Shown here: in pieces, positions 1-8,541 of the stretch
Numbering within the stretch: position 1 is the first letter of the stretch
Layout of the letters: each line of letters starts with the position of its first letter
Source of the DNA: Gordonia crocea
GTDB lineage: Bacteria > Actinomycetota > Actinomycetes > Mycobacteriales > Mycobacteriaceae
NCBI RefSeq assembly: GCF_009932435.1
Contig: NZ_BJOU01000001.1
Coordinates: 1 to 64,000 of the forward strand
Reading direction: 5' to 3'
DNA length: 64,000 nucleotides
Position numbers and translations under genes: made by a program
Notes under the pieces: generated by a model
What the model saw: only the letters and a program-made list of their open reading frames with translations
Told to the model about the DNA's origin: nothing
Databases searched by the model: none

Positions 1-415
1 CCGCCAGGATCCACCGGCGCGGGCGGCCGAGGACGTAGTCGCTGAGCCAACACACCACCGCGGCGGCGATGACGGCGATCGCCACGGTTTTGAGCAGCCC
101 GAGAAACATTCCCGAGGTCAGCGTCGGCTCGTCGGGCAGCGACATCAGGAAACTGCCGAACACCACGATCAGATAGGGCACGCCGAGCCAGAGCTTGGCG
201 ATCGAACCGGCCGTCGCCTCGGTGCGCCGCCGGCGCTTGGCCGCGGCCCGGTCGACGGCCTCGCGCTCGCGCTGCGCTTGGCGGTCCCGCTCGTCGCGCT
301 CGCGCTGTTCCCGCTCGCGGCGCTCCTGTTCCAGCTGGTCGTCGCGTGCTTGTGCCTCCGCCGCCCCGGCCAACGCCGACGCGGTGATCAGCTTGCTCAG
401 TTCCTCGTCGTCCAC
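1..415 (-). CDS. Membrane protein, N-terminal part (runs off the window)
   Basis: Only the N-terminal ~138 residues lie in the window; the gene continues past base 1. It starts at a GTG four bases after the stop of the AAA+ gene, so it is probably the last gene of that operon. The protein opens with VDDEELSKLI, followed by a charged Arg/Glu-rich stretch (about residues 15-60, probable coiled coil), then at least two hydrophobic segments and the motif LGRPRRWILA. The 339-residue protein at 27389-28408 opens with VDDEELSRLI and carries LGRPLRWILA at the matching place, so the two are paralogues. Both sit beside a ClpB-like AAA+ gene. Function is unknown; an inner-membrane partner of the AAA+ protein is an inference. 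Confidence 0.8.
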   Translation of the reverse strand, partial: MDDEELSKLITASALAGAAEAQARDDQLEQERREREQRERDERDRQAQREREAVDRAAAKRRRRTEATAGSIAKLWLGVPYLIVVFGSFLMSLPDEPTLTSGMFLGLLKTVAIAVIAAAVVCWLSDYVLGRPRRWILA

Positions 416-419
416 CCGA

Positions 420-2486
420 TCACGCCTCGCTGATCACGATATCGGAGTCGCGGACCTGCACCCGGACGGTGGACACCCCCTTTTCGGAGAACGTCACCAG
501 ATCCGAGAGCAACCGGCGTTCGATGTTGCGCTGCAGGTGCCGCGCCCCGTACGCCGGGTCGTAGCCCGTTGTCGCGAGCCAGTCGATGACCTCGTCGTCG
601 ACGCCGACGGTCCACCCGCGGCTGGCCAGCATGTCGATCGCCCGGTCCACCTCGTCCCGCGCGATCTCGGTGATCGCCGCCAACGAGAGCTCCTCGAACT
701 GGGCGACTTCGTCGATCCGGTTGAGCAACTCCGGCGGCATCGTGTCCTTCAGCGCACCCAGGGCCAGTTCGCGGGACCGCTCCACCCCGGCTGCGGCGCC
801 GAATCCCAACGGTTTCGAATTGGCTTCGCGCACACCGATATTGCTCGTCATCACGACCACGGCGTCACGGAAGTCCGCCGTCACCCCGCGGCTGTCGCTG
901 AGCCGCCCGGCGTCGAAGACCTGGAGGAAGACGTTCCACACCACCGGGTGCGCCTTCTCGATCTCGTCGAGCAGCACGACGCACCGCGGCCGGTTGGCGA
1001 CCTTGGTGGTGAGCCAGTCGTCCGGGCTGTCCGAACCGACGTATCCGGGCATCGGCCCGGTCAGGCGGCTGACCCCCCAGCTGTCGGAGTACTCCGACAT
1101 GTCCAGGCGGATCAGCGCGTCCTCGCCGCCGTATTCGACCCGTGCGATTTCGCGGGCGAGTTCGGTCTTGCCGACACCGGTCGGCCCGACGAAGAGGAAC
1201 ACCCCGTTGGGGCGCTCGGGGCGCAGGTCCAGGTTCGACCGGGTCAGCGCCAGCCGTCGGGTGACCGCCTCGATCGCCGTGTCCTGTCCCTTGACCCGCG
1301 ACTTCATCGCCGTCGACATCTCTTCGACCTTGCGGCGCAGCGCCGGCACCGAGCCGTCGCGGTGCAGGTCGACGATCGTCGCGGTGTCGCGTCCCTCGAT
1401 AGCGGCCCTGGCCAGGGCGATGTCGAGTCGCCGGGCGGCCAGGCCCGGGTGGGCGAATTTCTCGGTCCGCGCCGGTGGCGCCGACACCGCCGACATCAAC
1501 TCGTCGTCGGGTCGCACCTTTTCGTAGCGCGCGGCGATCTTGTCGACGGCCCGCTTGATCGCCGCCTCGCCGGCGTCGTCGGTCATCGTCGGCAGGGCGA
1601 CGATGTGCCCGAAGTCGGTCACATAGGACTCGAACCGCCCGAGGCTCGCCTGTTCGAGGACGACGATGACCCTCGCCTTGGTGCTCTCGCTGGCCCCGCG
1701 CAGCGCGCGCAGCATCTCCACCATCGGCAGTTGGTCGCGCAGCATGGCGCGCTGGTCGAGGTCGTCGACGACGATGACCGAGTCGTCGGGTGCCTGGCGC
1801 AGCAACCGGTAGAGGTCCTCCGGACTGACTTCCTGGCCGCGGGGGACCCCGAACACGGTGAGTCCGACCCCGGCATCGGCCAGCACCGGGGGCAGCCCGT
1901 GGATAAAGCTGGTGCGGCCCGATCCGCGTTCACCGGTGACGATGATCGGCCCGGCGGATTCGGCCAACAGCAGCGCGGCAACCTCGCGGTGCTCGGCCTC
2001 GCGGCCCTGGATCCGCTCACCCGCCACCCGGGTGGCCAGACCGAGGATCTGTTCCCGGTCCTGCGCCGGTTTCTCGCTCTCCGGTATCGAGCCGTCCGCC
2101 GCAGTTGGCGTCGGGCCGCCCGCGGCAGCCGCTACCTCGCCGCCGTCCGCCGGCGTCGCCTCGGCGGGCCGGTTCTTCGTGAGCACGACCGGGTCGTCGG
2201 TCACCGGCGCCGCATCGACGAGTTCGCGCAGCTTCGCCAGGATCTCCGCACGCGATCCGCTCGACAGCAGTTCCCGCACATCGGATTCGTCACCGACGTA
2301 GACGGCATTGCCCAGCCGTTCCTCCACCGCAGCGATGCCGTCCTCGCCGAATGCTTCCCGAAACTCCACCGACCACCGGCGGTCCAGGACCGCGGCCAGG
2401 TGCAGGTATCCGGGTGCGTCGCCGCCCCAGCGCTTGACCTCGGAGCGGCTGGCTTCGACTAGTGACTCGACTTCACCACTGTCCAT
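420..2486 (-). CDS. ClpA/ClpB-like double AAA+ ATPase with degenerate first Walker A
   Basis: 688 residues, starting at the ATG at 2486, only 5 bases after the preceding stop. Residues 1-60 resemble a Clp N-domain. The first AAA module carries GERGSGRT (185-192), where the usual Walker A lysine is arginine, and a Walker B-like IVVDDLD (238-244). The second module is canonical ClpB-type: VGPTGVGKT (433-441), LLDEIEKAH (505-513), and an SNIG sensor. Known family members unfold or remodel proteins as hexamers. This one is shorter than ClpB (~850 residues) and lacks the long middle coiled coil, so it is not the housekeeping chaperone. The likely operon is YbjN-like protein, AAA+, membrane protein. 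A paralogue lies at 24113-25990. The substrate is unknown. Confidence 0.85.
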   Translation of the reverse strand: MDSGEVESLVEASRSEVKRWGGDAPGYLHLAAVLDRRWSVEFREAFGEDGIAAVEERLGNAVYVGDESDVRELLSSGSRAEILAKLRELVDAAPVTDDPVVLTKNRPAEATPADGGEVAAAAGGPTPTAADGSIPESEKPAQDREQILGLATRVAGERIQGREAEHREVAALLLAESAGPIIVTGERGSGRTSFIHGLPPVLADAGVGLTVFGVPRGQEVSPEDLYRLLRQAPDDSVIVVDDLDQRAMLRDQLPMVEMLRALRGASESTKARVIVVLEQASLGRFESYVTDFGHIVALPTMTDDAGEAAIKRAVDKIAARYEKVRPDDELMSAVSAPPARTEKFAHPGLAARRLDIALARAAIEGRDTATIVDLHRDGSVPALRRKVEEMSTAMKSRVKGQDTAIEAVTRRLALTRSNLDLRPERPNGVFLFVGPTGVGKTELAREIARVEYGGEDALIRLDMSEYSDSWGVSRLTGPMPGYVGSDSPDDWLTTKVANRPRCVVLLDEIEKAHPVVWNVFLQVFDAGRLSDSRGVTADFRDAVVVMTSNIGVREANSKPLGFGAAAGVERSRELALGALKDTMPPELLNRIDEVAQFEELSLAAITEIARDEVDRAIDMLASRGWTVGVDDEVIDWLATTGYDPAYGARHLQRNIERRLLSDLVTFSEKGVSTVRVQVRDSDIVISEA

Positions 2487-2491
2487 GCCGA

Positions 2492-2929
2492 TCAGTCGTC
2501 TTCGTGGAATCGCGTCCCGCCGAACTGCGACTTCAGTTCGTCGTCGATCTTGTCGCCGATTTGGGCCAACAACCGCACGGCTTCCATCAGCTCCGGCTCG
2601 TCGAGGTAGTCGCCCTGCAGGCTGTGCTCGAGCGTAATCACAACCTTGCCCGGGTCCTCGTCGCTGGCGTTGAGCCCGATGGTGCCGAAAACCCAGTCGC
2701 TGGCATGAAAAGCGATGTACTCGTACAACTCCGGCGAGCGGGGGACGTCGAACAGCACGGGGACCTCGAACTTGACCAGGGTGTCCTTGTCGCCCCACTG
2801 GCGCACGCTGACGAATATCTGTGCCGACCCGTTGCGGATGGTGAACCCGTCTTTCGTCAGGCCGACGTTGTTCAGGTTCGAGACGAGGAACTCCTGCACC
2901 TTGCTCTTGACGGCGTCCACGTTGGCCAT
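2492..2929 (-). CDS. YbjN / type III chaperone-like (TY-Chap) domain protein
   Basis: 145 residues with no signal peptide or membrane segment. The alternating strand/helix layout (FTIRNGSAQIFVSV, LVKFEVPVLFDV, GKVVITLEHSL) matches the YbjN / T3SS-chaperone fold, a small peptide-binding domain often found beside AAA+ and conflict-system genes. The start ATG at 2929 has a GGAGAACC-type ribosome site directly upstream. It is the first gene of an operon with the ClpB-like ATPase (5-base gap). An adaptor that binds clients or partner peptides for the ATPase is plausible from the family and context, but not shown. The family assignment rests on fold pattern alone. Confidence 0.65.
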   Translation of the reverse strand: MANVDAVKSKVQEFLVSNLNNVGLTKDGFTIRNGSAQIFVSVRQWGDKDTLVKFEVPVLFDVPRSPELYEYIAFHASDWVFGTIGLNASDEDPGKVVITLEHSLQGDYLDEPELMEAVRLLAQIGDKIDDELKSQFGGTRFHEDD

Positions 2930-3075
2930 TGGTTCTCCTCAGCATTGGGGTGAAACGGGTGTCGATTGCCAATCTATCGGTGCCCGCCGACACTCGCGCC
3001 TGATGCACGGGATCTTCCCTCGAACGGGCTAATCGCCCCATTCGCCCACCGGAGACCCACCTCGAGCACCGGGCC

Positions 3076-3086
3076 GGGGAAACGGC
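3076..3086 (+). promoter_or_regulatory. GGGGAAACGGC motif, copy 1
   Basis: An 11-base motif 30 bases before the start of the PaaK-like gene. It is identical to copies at 7118-7128, 30516-30526 (minus) and 30745-30755, all upstream of genes. This copy continues with CTG rather than TAG. Likely a regulator site or promoter-spacer element. Confidence 0.6.
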
Positions 3087-3116
3087 CTGTCCTCCACGCC
3101 GATTGAAGGAGGCACC

Positions 3117-4505
3117 GTGAAACCAGGACTCGAACGAGCCGTCGACATCGCCAACCGGGCACTGCGCCACGTGCCCGCGTACCGGGACTTCACCGGTGGC
3201 CGGGGCCCGGTCACCGCCGCGGGGTTTGGTTCGCTGCCGCCGACCGGCAAGGTCGACTACTTGCAGCGCTACCGCGTCGCCGACCTGGTGTGGCACGGCG
3301 ACCCGAGCACGGCCGGCACCTGGTCGGCCACCTCGGGGTCGACCGGCGCGCCGACCTACTTCCCCCGCGATGCCCTCGCCGGAGCCGATGCGGCCTCGGC
3401 GTACGACCGGATCTTCCGGGCTTTCGGCGCGCACCACCGCAGCACCCTGGTGGTGGTGTGCTTCGCGATGGGCTCCTGGATCGGCGGCACCTACACCTAC
3501 CTGGCCGCCCTCGAGCTCAAGCGGCGCGGCCTCCGGATCTCGGTGGCGACGCCCGGGATCGACGCCGACGCGGCCGTCGACGTCCTCACCACACTCGGGC
3601 CGCACTACGACCAGGTCGTCCTGACCGGTTATCCGCCCTTCGTCAAGGACGTCCTCGACCAAGCGGCGCCCGAAGCGCTCGCCCAACAGATCCGCATCTT
3701 GCTGGCCGGCGAAGCGATCACCGAGCCGTGGCGCGACCATCTCCTGCGGCGCATCGGGGCGCCGGGCCAGACCGACCGCATCTGTCTCATCTACGGCACC
3801 GCCGAGGCCGGCGTCATGGGCCACGAGACCCCACTCACGACGGACATCCGGCGCGCCGCCGTCGCCGATCCGGCACTGGACCGCCTCCTGTTCGGCGAAG
3901 CGGGTTCGCGCACATCGACTTTCGTCGAGTTCGACCCGCAGGCACGCTTCACCGAATCCGTCGACGGGTTCCTCCTGTTCACCTGCGACTCCTCGGCGAT
4001 GCCGTTGATCCGCTACCGCATCAACGACGTCGGCACCGTCGTCGACGGGCCCGCGCTCCGCGACCTCCTCCACGAGACGGGTCACCACGGCCTCGCCGCG
4101 CAGGTTCCCCCGTCGGGCGGATTCCTCACCCTCGCCGGGCGCCCCGACGTCGCCGAGACCTTCTACTCGCTCAACATCTATCCCGCGGATCTGCGCGAGA
4201 CCTTCGACGACCCGCGCTTCGCCGACGACGTCACCGGGAAGTTCGTGGTCGAGGCCCGGCACGACGACCAGCACGACCAACAGCTGACGATCACCGCGGA
4301 ACTCTCCACCGCGGCCGGCCTCGGCGACGCGATCGTCCATGCCCTGACCACCGCCTGCACCGAGGCGTTGAGCCGCAACAACCGCGAGTACCGCGCGCTG
4401 CGGGCCAGCATCGGCGATCGCGCCACTCCCCGGGTCAGGCTGTGCCCCAGGGGTTCCGGACCGTTCGCCCCCGCCACCAAACACCGCTACACCGGGAGGT
4501 CCTGA
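3117..4505 (+). CDS. PaaK-like adenylate-forming enzyme
   Basis: 462 residues, GTG start with an AGGAGG site at 3107-3112. It carries the ANL-superfamily AMP-binding loop as SATSGSTGAPTYF (about residues 69-81), the YGTAEAG motif (~227) and an RYRIND hinge-type motif (~303). The length and loop resemble phenylacetate-CoA ligase (PaaK), which makes an acyl-AMP and then a thioester. The acid substrate cannot be read from sequence. The stop overlaps the next start (TGATG), so it is coupled to a ThiF/E1-like adenylating enzyme. Two unrelated carboxylate-activating enzymes in one operon suggest activation of a small molecule or peptide tail rather than aromatic degradation; no paa genes are nearby. 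Regulated, probably, by the motif at 3076. Confidence 0.8.
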   Translation: MKPGLERAVDIANRALRHVPAYRDFTGGRGPVTAAGFGSLPPTGKVDYLQRYRVADLVWHGDPSTAGTWSATSGSTGAPTYFPRDALAGADAASAYDRIFRAFGAHHRSTLVVVCFAMGSWIGGTYTYLAALELKRRGLRISVATPGIDADAAVDVLTTLGPHYDQVVLTGYPPFVKDVLDQAAPEALAQQIRILLAGEAITEPWRDHLLRRIGAPGQTDRICLIYGTAEAGVMGHETPLTTDIRRAAVADPALDRLLFGEAGSRTSTFVEFDPQARFTESVDGFLLFTCDSSAMPLIRYRINDVGTVVDGPALRDLLHETGHHGLAAQVPPSGGFLTLAGRPDVAETFYSLNIYPADLRETFDDPRFADDVTGKFVVEARHDDQHDQQLTITAELSTAAGLGDAIVHALTTACTEALSRNNREYRALRASIGDRATPRVRLCPRGSGPFAPATKHRYTGRS

Positions 4506-5524
4506 TGATCGAGATCCTGCACCCCGTCGACGACCGCGCACGCATCGATCAGCTGGCGTCGACCCTGACCACCGTCGACGCCTGGGACGACGCCCTCGAC
4601 GAGTTGGGCGCCCTCAACCGTTTCGACCATCAGGCGCCGCCGATTCCGCCGGACCTCGACGAGATCAGCCGCTATGTCCACTACCCGTGGCGCGGCGTGC
4701 TCGTCCGGCTGCCGGATTCGCCGACGTTCCTGCGGATGCGCACCGCCCGCAACCGGCTTCTGATCACCGACGACGAGCAGGCGGTCTGGTCGTCGTCGCT
4801 CATCGCCGTCGCCGGCCTCAGCGTCGGGGCCGCCCTGCTGCACACCTGCTCGATGACCGGGGCGCGCCGGTTCCACGTCGCCGACCCCGACGTCCTCGGC
4901 CTGACCAACCTCAACCGGTTGGCCGGATCGGTCTGCGACCTGGGTGTGTCCAAAGCCGTTCTCGCGCAGCGCCGCATACTCGAGACCGACCCCTACAGCG
5001 ACGTCACCCCGTTCCCCGACGGATTCACCGCCGACGCGGCGTCGGGGTTTCTCGGGGCGCCCGAACCGGTCGGCGTCGTCCTCGAAGAAGTCGACGATCT
5101 GGCGGCCAAGGTCGAGATCCGACGCCGGGCGCGGGAACGCGGAATCCCCGTCGTGATGGTCACCGACGACGGCGACGGGGTGATCGTCGACGTCGAGCGC
5201 TACGACCTCGAACCGGACTACCCGTTGTTCCACGGGCGCGCCGACGGCATCGAGCGCCTGGGCGCCGACGAGCTGCGCGACCCGCAACGGCGGATCGCCC
5301 TGGTGACGGCGATCGTCGGCGACGACATCGGGGAACGGACCCGGGCCGCGCTGGGTCAGGTGGGCCGCACGATCCCCACGTGGCCGCAGTTGGGCACCGC
5401 GTCGACGCTGGCGGGCGCCGCGGGGGCCGCGGTGGCCCGGGCCGTCGTCTGCGGTGTGCCCGTCCCGTCCGGGCGGCGGTCGATCCGCCTCGATGACCTG
5501 TCGGCCGCGTCGTTAGGCGGGTAG
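4505..5524 (+). CDS. ThiF/MoeB/E1-like adenylyltransferase
   Basis: 339 residues. The Rossmann nucleotide loop is AGLSVGAALL (about residues 102-111), followed by FHVADPDVLGLTNLNRL (119-135), the acidic and TNLNR motif typical of E1-like enzymes. There are no CxxC zinc pairs, unlike ThiF and MoeB. The family adenylates the C-terminal carboxylate of small beta-grasp proteins or peptides. No ubiquitin-like protein gene is visible nearby, so the substrate may be a small molecule or be encoded elsewhere. The start ATG overlaps the PaaK-like stop. The 3' end overlaps the convergent response-regulator gene by 12 bases. Confidence 0.8.
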   Translation: MIEILHPVDDRARIDQLASTLTTVDAWDDALDELGALNRFDHQAPPIPPDLDEISRYVHYPWRGVLVRLPDSPTFLRMRTARNRLLITDDEQAVWSSSLIAVAGLSVGAALLHTCSMTGARRFHVADPDVLGLTNLNRLAGSVCDLGVSKAVLAQRRILETDPYSDVTPFPDGFTADAASGFLGAPEPVGVVLEEVDDLAAKVEIRRRARERGIPVVMVTDDGDGVIVDVERYDLEPDYPLFHGRADGIERLGADELRDPQRRIALVTAIVGDDIGERTRAALGQVGRTIPTWPQLGTASTLAGAAGAAVARAVVCGVPVPSGRRSIRLDDLSAASLGG

Positions 5525-6250
5525 CGGCGCCAGCACGTCCTCGTGGCCGTTACGCCGGCACCAGCTGACGATGTAGCGGGCATGCAGTCCGCACCAGCGG
5601 TACACCGCGGCCTGGGTGAGCGGCAGCCGGTCGTCGTGCTCGCGGCGGGCCAGCATGATCGGCCCCAGATAGTTGGGGGCCACTTTGCTGGCGGTGTTCG
5701 CCGAGACCTTTGCCGCCGTCGCCAGGGAGGCGTTGTCCACCGCCGCCCCCGAGGCGATCGCCCCGGCCAACCGCCCGGCTGTCGTCCCCCGCCGGCTGCT
5801 GAAGTGCTCGTAGAGCGACGGCCGATTGTCGAGTTGCCCGGTGTAGCGCACGCCCTGGCCGAAGGCCACCGCCCGCAGCGCCTCGATCAACGTCTGCAAA
5901 CCGTCGGATTTGGACACCACACCGGCGATGTCGGTGCGCGCCACCGCCTCGGCGAGGAGGTCGGCCTCGATGGAGGTCCCCTGCCGGGCCAGCAGGACCG
6001 GGGCGGTCCGCTTGGTCCGGATCAGCATCTCGATCACGTCGAGCCCGTCGAAGGTCCACTCGTGCGCCGGGTGGTTGAACACCAGGTCCGCGGAAACCAC
6101 GTCGAACCGGACGCGCGCGGCGATGGCGTCGGCGACGGCGTCGCGATCATGGGCCACCACGACGTGCGCCCCCGCGAACGCGGTCCGCAACGGCGCCGCC
6201 ACGACGTCGCCCAATGGTGACGCGATGAGTATCCGCAAACCCGAATCCAT
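5513..6250 (-). CDS. Response-regulator-like DNA-binding protein
   Basis: 245 residues. The N-terminal ~120 residues look like a receiver domain: LRILIAS at the start, VVSADLVF with the probable acceptor aspartate, and VVSKSDG with the conserved lysine. The rest includes a helix-turn-helix-like stretch (LATAAKVSANTASKVAPNYL) and a C-terminal Trp/Cys-rich tail. It is not a standard NarL/LuxR C-terminus. No sensor kinase is adjacent. It is divergent from the broken LuxR-type gene and convergent with the ThiF-like gene, so it is a candidate local regulator. The ATG at 6250 was chosen because the receiver strand begins at once. A perfect 7+7 palindrome lies 33 bases upstream. Confidence 0.65.
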   Translation of the reverse strand: MDSGLRILIASPLGDVVAAPLRTAFAGAHVVVAHDRDAVADAIAARVRFDVVSADLVFNHPAHEWTFDGLDVIEMLIRTKRTAPVLLARQGTSIEADLLAEAVARTDIAGVVSKSDGLQTLIEALRAVAFGQGVRYTGQLDNRPSLYEHFSSRRGTTAGRLAGAIASGAAVDNASLATAAKVSANTASKVAPNYLGPIMLARREHDDRLPLTQAAVYRWCGLHARYIVSWCRRNGHEDVLAPLPA

Positions 6251-6282
6251 GTACGCGATTATGCGCGAACCCCATATTCGAT

Positions 6283-6301
6283 GCGCGATCGGGTATCGCG
6301 C
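6283..6301. promoter_or_regulatory. Palindrome in divergent regulator promoter
   Basis: GCGCGAT-CGGGT-ATCGCGC, a perfect 7-base inverted repeat with a 5-base spacer, lies between the divergent starts at 6250 and 6431. Related half sites (CGCGAT, GCGCGA) occur at 6254-6268. It looks like an operator for one of the two regulators; the binding protein is inferred from position only. Confidence 0.4.
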
Positions 6302-6430
6302 TATCTCATTTGTGCGTCCCCGTTCACCCATTCGGATCAGAAATGCCGATAGCGGAAGTGTATGGGTCATCCAAACCAGTGAATCTAGGTACAGAACGCC
6401 GCACCCCTCCCCCGATCCACTGGAGTTTTC

Positions 6431-7036
6431 GTGACCGCCTCCCCCGTCGACACGCTGTCCGCCTTGAACCTGGGCCCCCGGTTTGACGCCGAAGTCGCCA
6501 TCATCTGCGAGGGCGATCTGACCGACACCGTCCTCGATTCCTTCATCGAGGGCTCCGGCCTCAGCACCCGACTGGTCGACCTCGACCACGACGAGCGGCC
6601 CTACCCCACGGTCCGCGCCGTCGTGGTCCGCACCGCGGGCAAGGTGATGCGCGTGCAGTGGATCCGCGAATTCTCCGGCGCCACGATCATCGCGATCGGC
6701 GCCCACGACCCGCAGCACGGCGTGGTGGTCCTGCCCGACTCCCCGCACGGGGCGCGGCGCCTGCGTTAGATCCTGCTCGAGGACCTGCGCGACGAACCCA
6801 CCCACGCCCCAGTCCACCTCAGCGACCGCGAGCGCGAGGTCATCGTGACCTACACGCTGGGGACCACCGTCCGCGACACCGCCCGTCAGCACTTCATCAC
6901 CGAGAACACCGTGCGCTCCCACTTTCGCCGGGTGATGCGGCGCTACCGCGATGCCGGCCGACCGGTGACCAACAAGTCCCAACTCTTGATCCAACTGATC
7001 GCCGACGGCTGGGTCGCCCCCGACCAGCTCAAGTGA
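6431..7036 (+). pseudogene. LuxR-type regulator interrupted by in-frame amber codon
   Basis: Read from the GTG at 6431, the frame gives 112 residues, a TAG at 6767-6769, and then continues in the same frame to 7036 with a complete LuxR-type helix-turn-helix (LSDREREVIV, TENTVRSHFRRVM). The full 202-codon frame matches the 206-residue regulator at 29849-30469 in length and layout, including NKSQLL(I) and ADGW near the end. It is therefore a paralogue with one nonsense codon. Options are a true pseudogene, a sequencing error, or restart at the GTG at 6845, which lacks a good ribosome site. The HTH half still looks intact. Confidence 0.75.
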
Positions 7037-7117
7037 CCCGCCGCCGGCTTCGCCCCCGCCTTTAGCCGGTCGGGCTGGTACCCGGCTCGGAGAACCCTGG
7101 CAGTCCCCTGCCAATGT

Positions 7118-7128
7118 GGGGAAACGGC
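7118..7128 (+). promoter_or_regulatory. GGGGAAACGGC motif, copy 2
   Basis: Lies 99 bases before the start of the four-gene CHAT operon. It is followed directly by TAGAAA, a possible -10 element. The 15-base core TGGGGAAACGGCTAG is identical to the copy at 30744-30758. Confidence 0.6.
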
Positions 7129-7227
7129 TAGAAACCAGACGTCGACCGCGGCGCTCGACGGTCGGCTGCGAGACTGGATCGACGAGCAGCGCCGCAAGGC
7201 CGATCCACGACGGGAGGAGTGCGCCAG

Positions 7228-8541
7228 ATGGAACGACTCGTGCCGCCCGTCGTCGACGCGGAACCGCCGCAGTCGGTGGTCGTCGAGATCCCGAACGAGG
7301 GAATCGGGCGCAACGCCCTCCTGCGCGCCTACAAGGACGCGATGGTGCGTCCGGTCCCCGACGGCAAGTCGCTCGACCACGCACTCAAGGCCTGGTCCGG
7401 GATCCTCGGGGCGGCGCCCTGGTTCCGCGCGGCCCAGCCGACCACGGCACTGGCGTTGCGCAGCCCGGTGGTGCGATCGGACGAACCGACCTTCCGCGAA
7501 GCCCTCGCAGCGGTGACGGCGTTCGTCGATCCACTGAGCCGCTATTCCGCCGGCTGGTGCGACAGCCTGAAACCGCTGCGGTGGAACACCTTCCAGCGCC
7601 CGCTGTCCGACGCGGTCCACGAGGCCCGACGCTACGGCGCCCGCCGCGTGCACGACGACATGGCGGCGCGGGAACGTGCGATGACTGACCAACCCGCGGT
7701 GCAGGAGTCCGAGGAATCCCTGCGCGCCTTTCTGCGCGACCCGAGCGTCCGCCACGCCCGCGACGAACAGATCGCCCTGAACGGCTTCGCGACCAAGATC
7801 GCCGAGCTGGTCGACCTCGGCGGTACCCGGACGATGCGGCTCACCGACGAGGAACGCGACCTGCTCATCGAGTGGGAGGAGCGCCTCGTCGACGACTTCG
7901 ACGCCGCACCCACCCGCGTCCCCACCGAGGAGGAGCTCGACCGGTACCACCGTGTCGCGGTCGCCTTCCTCGAACGCGCCTTCGCCGAGGCCGATATCGA
8001 CGGTTTCACCCACGACGACGTCAACGAGGCCTTCCGCCGCCTGGTGGTCTCCGCCGTCAACCGGCAGATCATCGACCGCCCGCTCGACGGACTCGAACGC
8101 GCCATCCGCCCGCGGATCCGGGCAGTGGCCGCCGACGACGCCCGGAAACGGCACCGGCAGCGCGAGACCGCGTTCATCGCGGGCGACGACCCCACCGCCG
8201 GCGGTGCGCACGACCGGTTCGACGCCCTGCCGGAGGGGGCCGAACGCGCCGCCGACATCGTCGCCATCGCCGCGGCCCTCATCGAACGCGATCCGGCCCT
8301 CCTCCTCGACGGGCGGCCGTGTTGGGAGGCGCACACCGCGCACACCCTGCTCACCCAACCCCACCTCGCTGCCGACTCGCCCCAACGGTTCGTCCTGGAC
8401 GCGTGGTCGTCGGGCGTGCCTCCTCACGCGCGATCGGCCTCCGCGCCGGCCGCCGCGATGGACGTGCTGCTGATCATGCGCACCGCAGTCGCCCGCGCCA
8501 CCCTTGAGGCCGACGGCATCGACGAGGGGCAACGCGCATGA
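7228..8541 (+). CDS. Uncharacterised protein, first gene of CHAT operon
   Basis: 437 residues from the ATG at 7228, which sits 9 bases after a GGAGG site; the upstream in-frame GTG at 7219 is too close to that site. No membrane segment or known catalytic motif was recognised. The sequence is largely helical and charged, with acidic stretches around residues 205-235 and a region near residues 270-320 rich in Arg/Asp (ADDARKRHRQRETAF). I do not recognise a family. Its stop overlaps the next start (ATGA), and the operon ends with a CHAT peptidase and a TPR protein, so it may be a substrate, sensor or regulatory subunit. Confidence 0.75.
   Translation: MERLVPPVVDAEPPQSVVVEIPNEGIGRNALLRAYKDAMVRPVPDGKSLDHALKAWSGILGAAPWFRAAQPTTALALRSPVVRSDEPTFREALAAVTAFVDPLSRYSAGWCDSLKPLRWNTFQRPLSDAVHEARRYGARRVHDDMAARERAMTDQPAVQESEESLRAFLRDPSVRHARDEQIALNGFATKIAELVDLGGTRTMRLTDEERDLLIEWEERLVDDFDAAPTRVPTEEELDRYHRVAVAFLERAFAEADIDGFTHDDVNEAFRRLVVSAVNRQIIDRPLDGLERAIRPRIRAVAADDARKRHRQRETAFIAGDDPTAGGAHDRFDALPEGAERAADIVAIAAALIERDPALLLDGRPCWEAHTAHTLLTQPHLAADSPQRFVLDAWSSGVPPHARSASAPAAAMDVLLIMRTAVARATLEADGIDEGQRA

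Noticed and set aside
195..2462. 755-codon plus-strand frame opposite the ClpB-like gene
   Set aside because: Arg/Asp/Pro-rich translation with no family features; the minus strand encodes a clear AAA+ ATPase.
2944..2960. Near match GGGGTGAAACGGG close to the first regulon motif
   Set aside because: Two extra bases and wrong orientation relative to the nearest gene; not counted as a motif copy.
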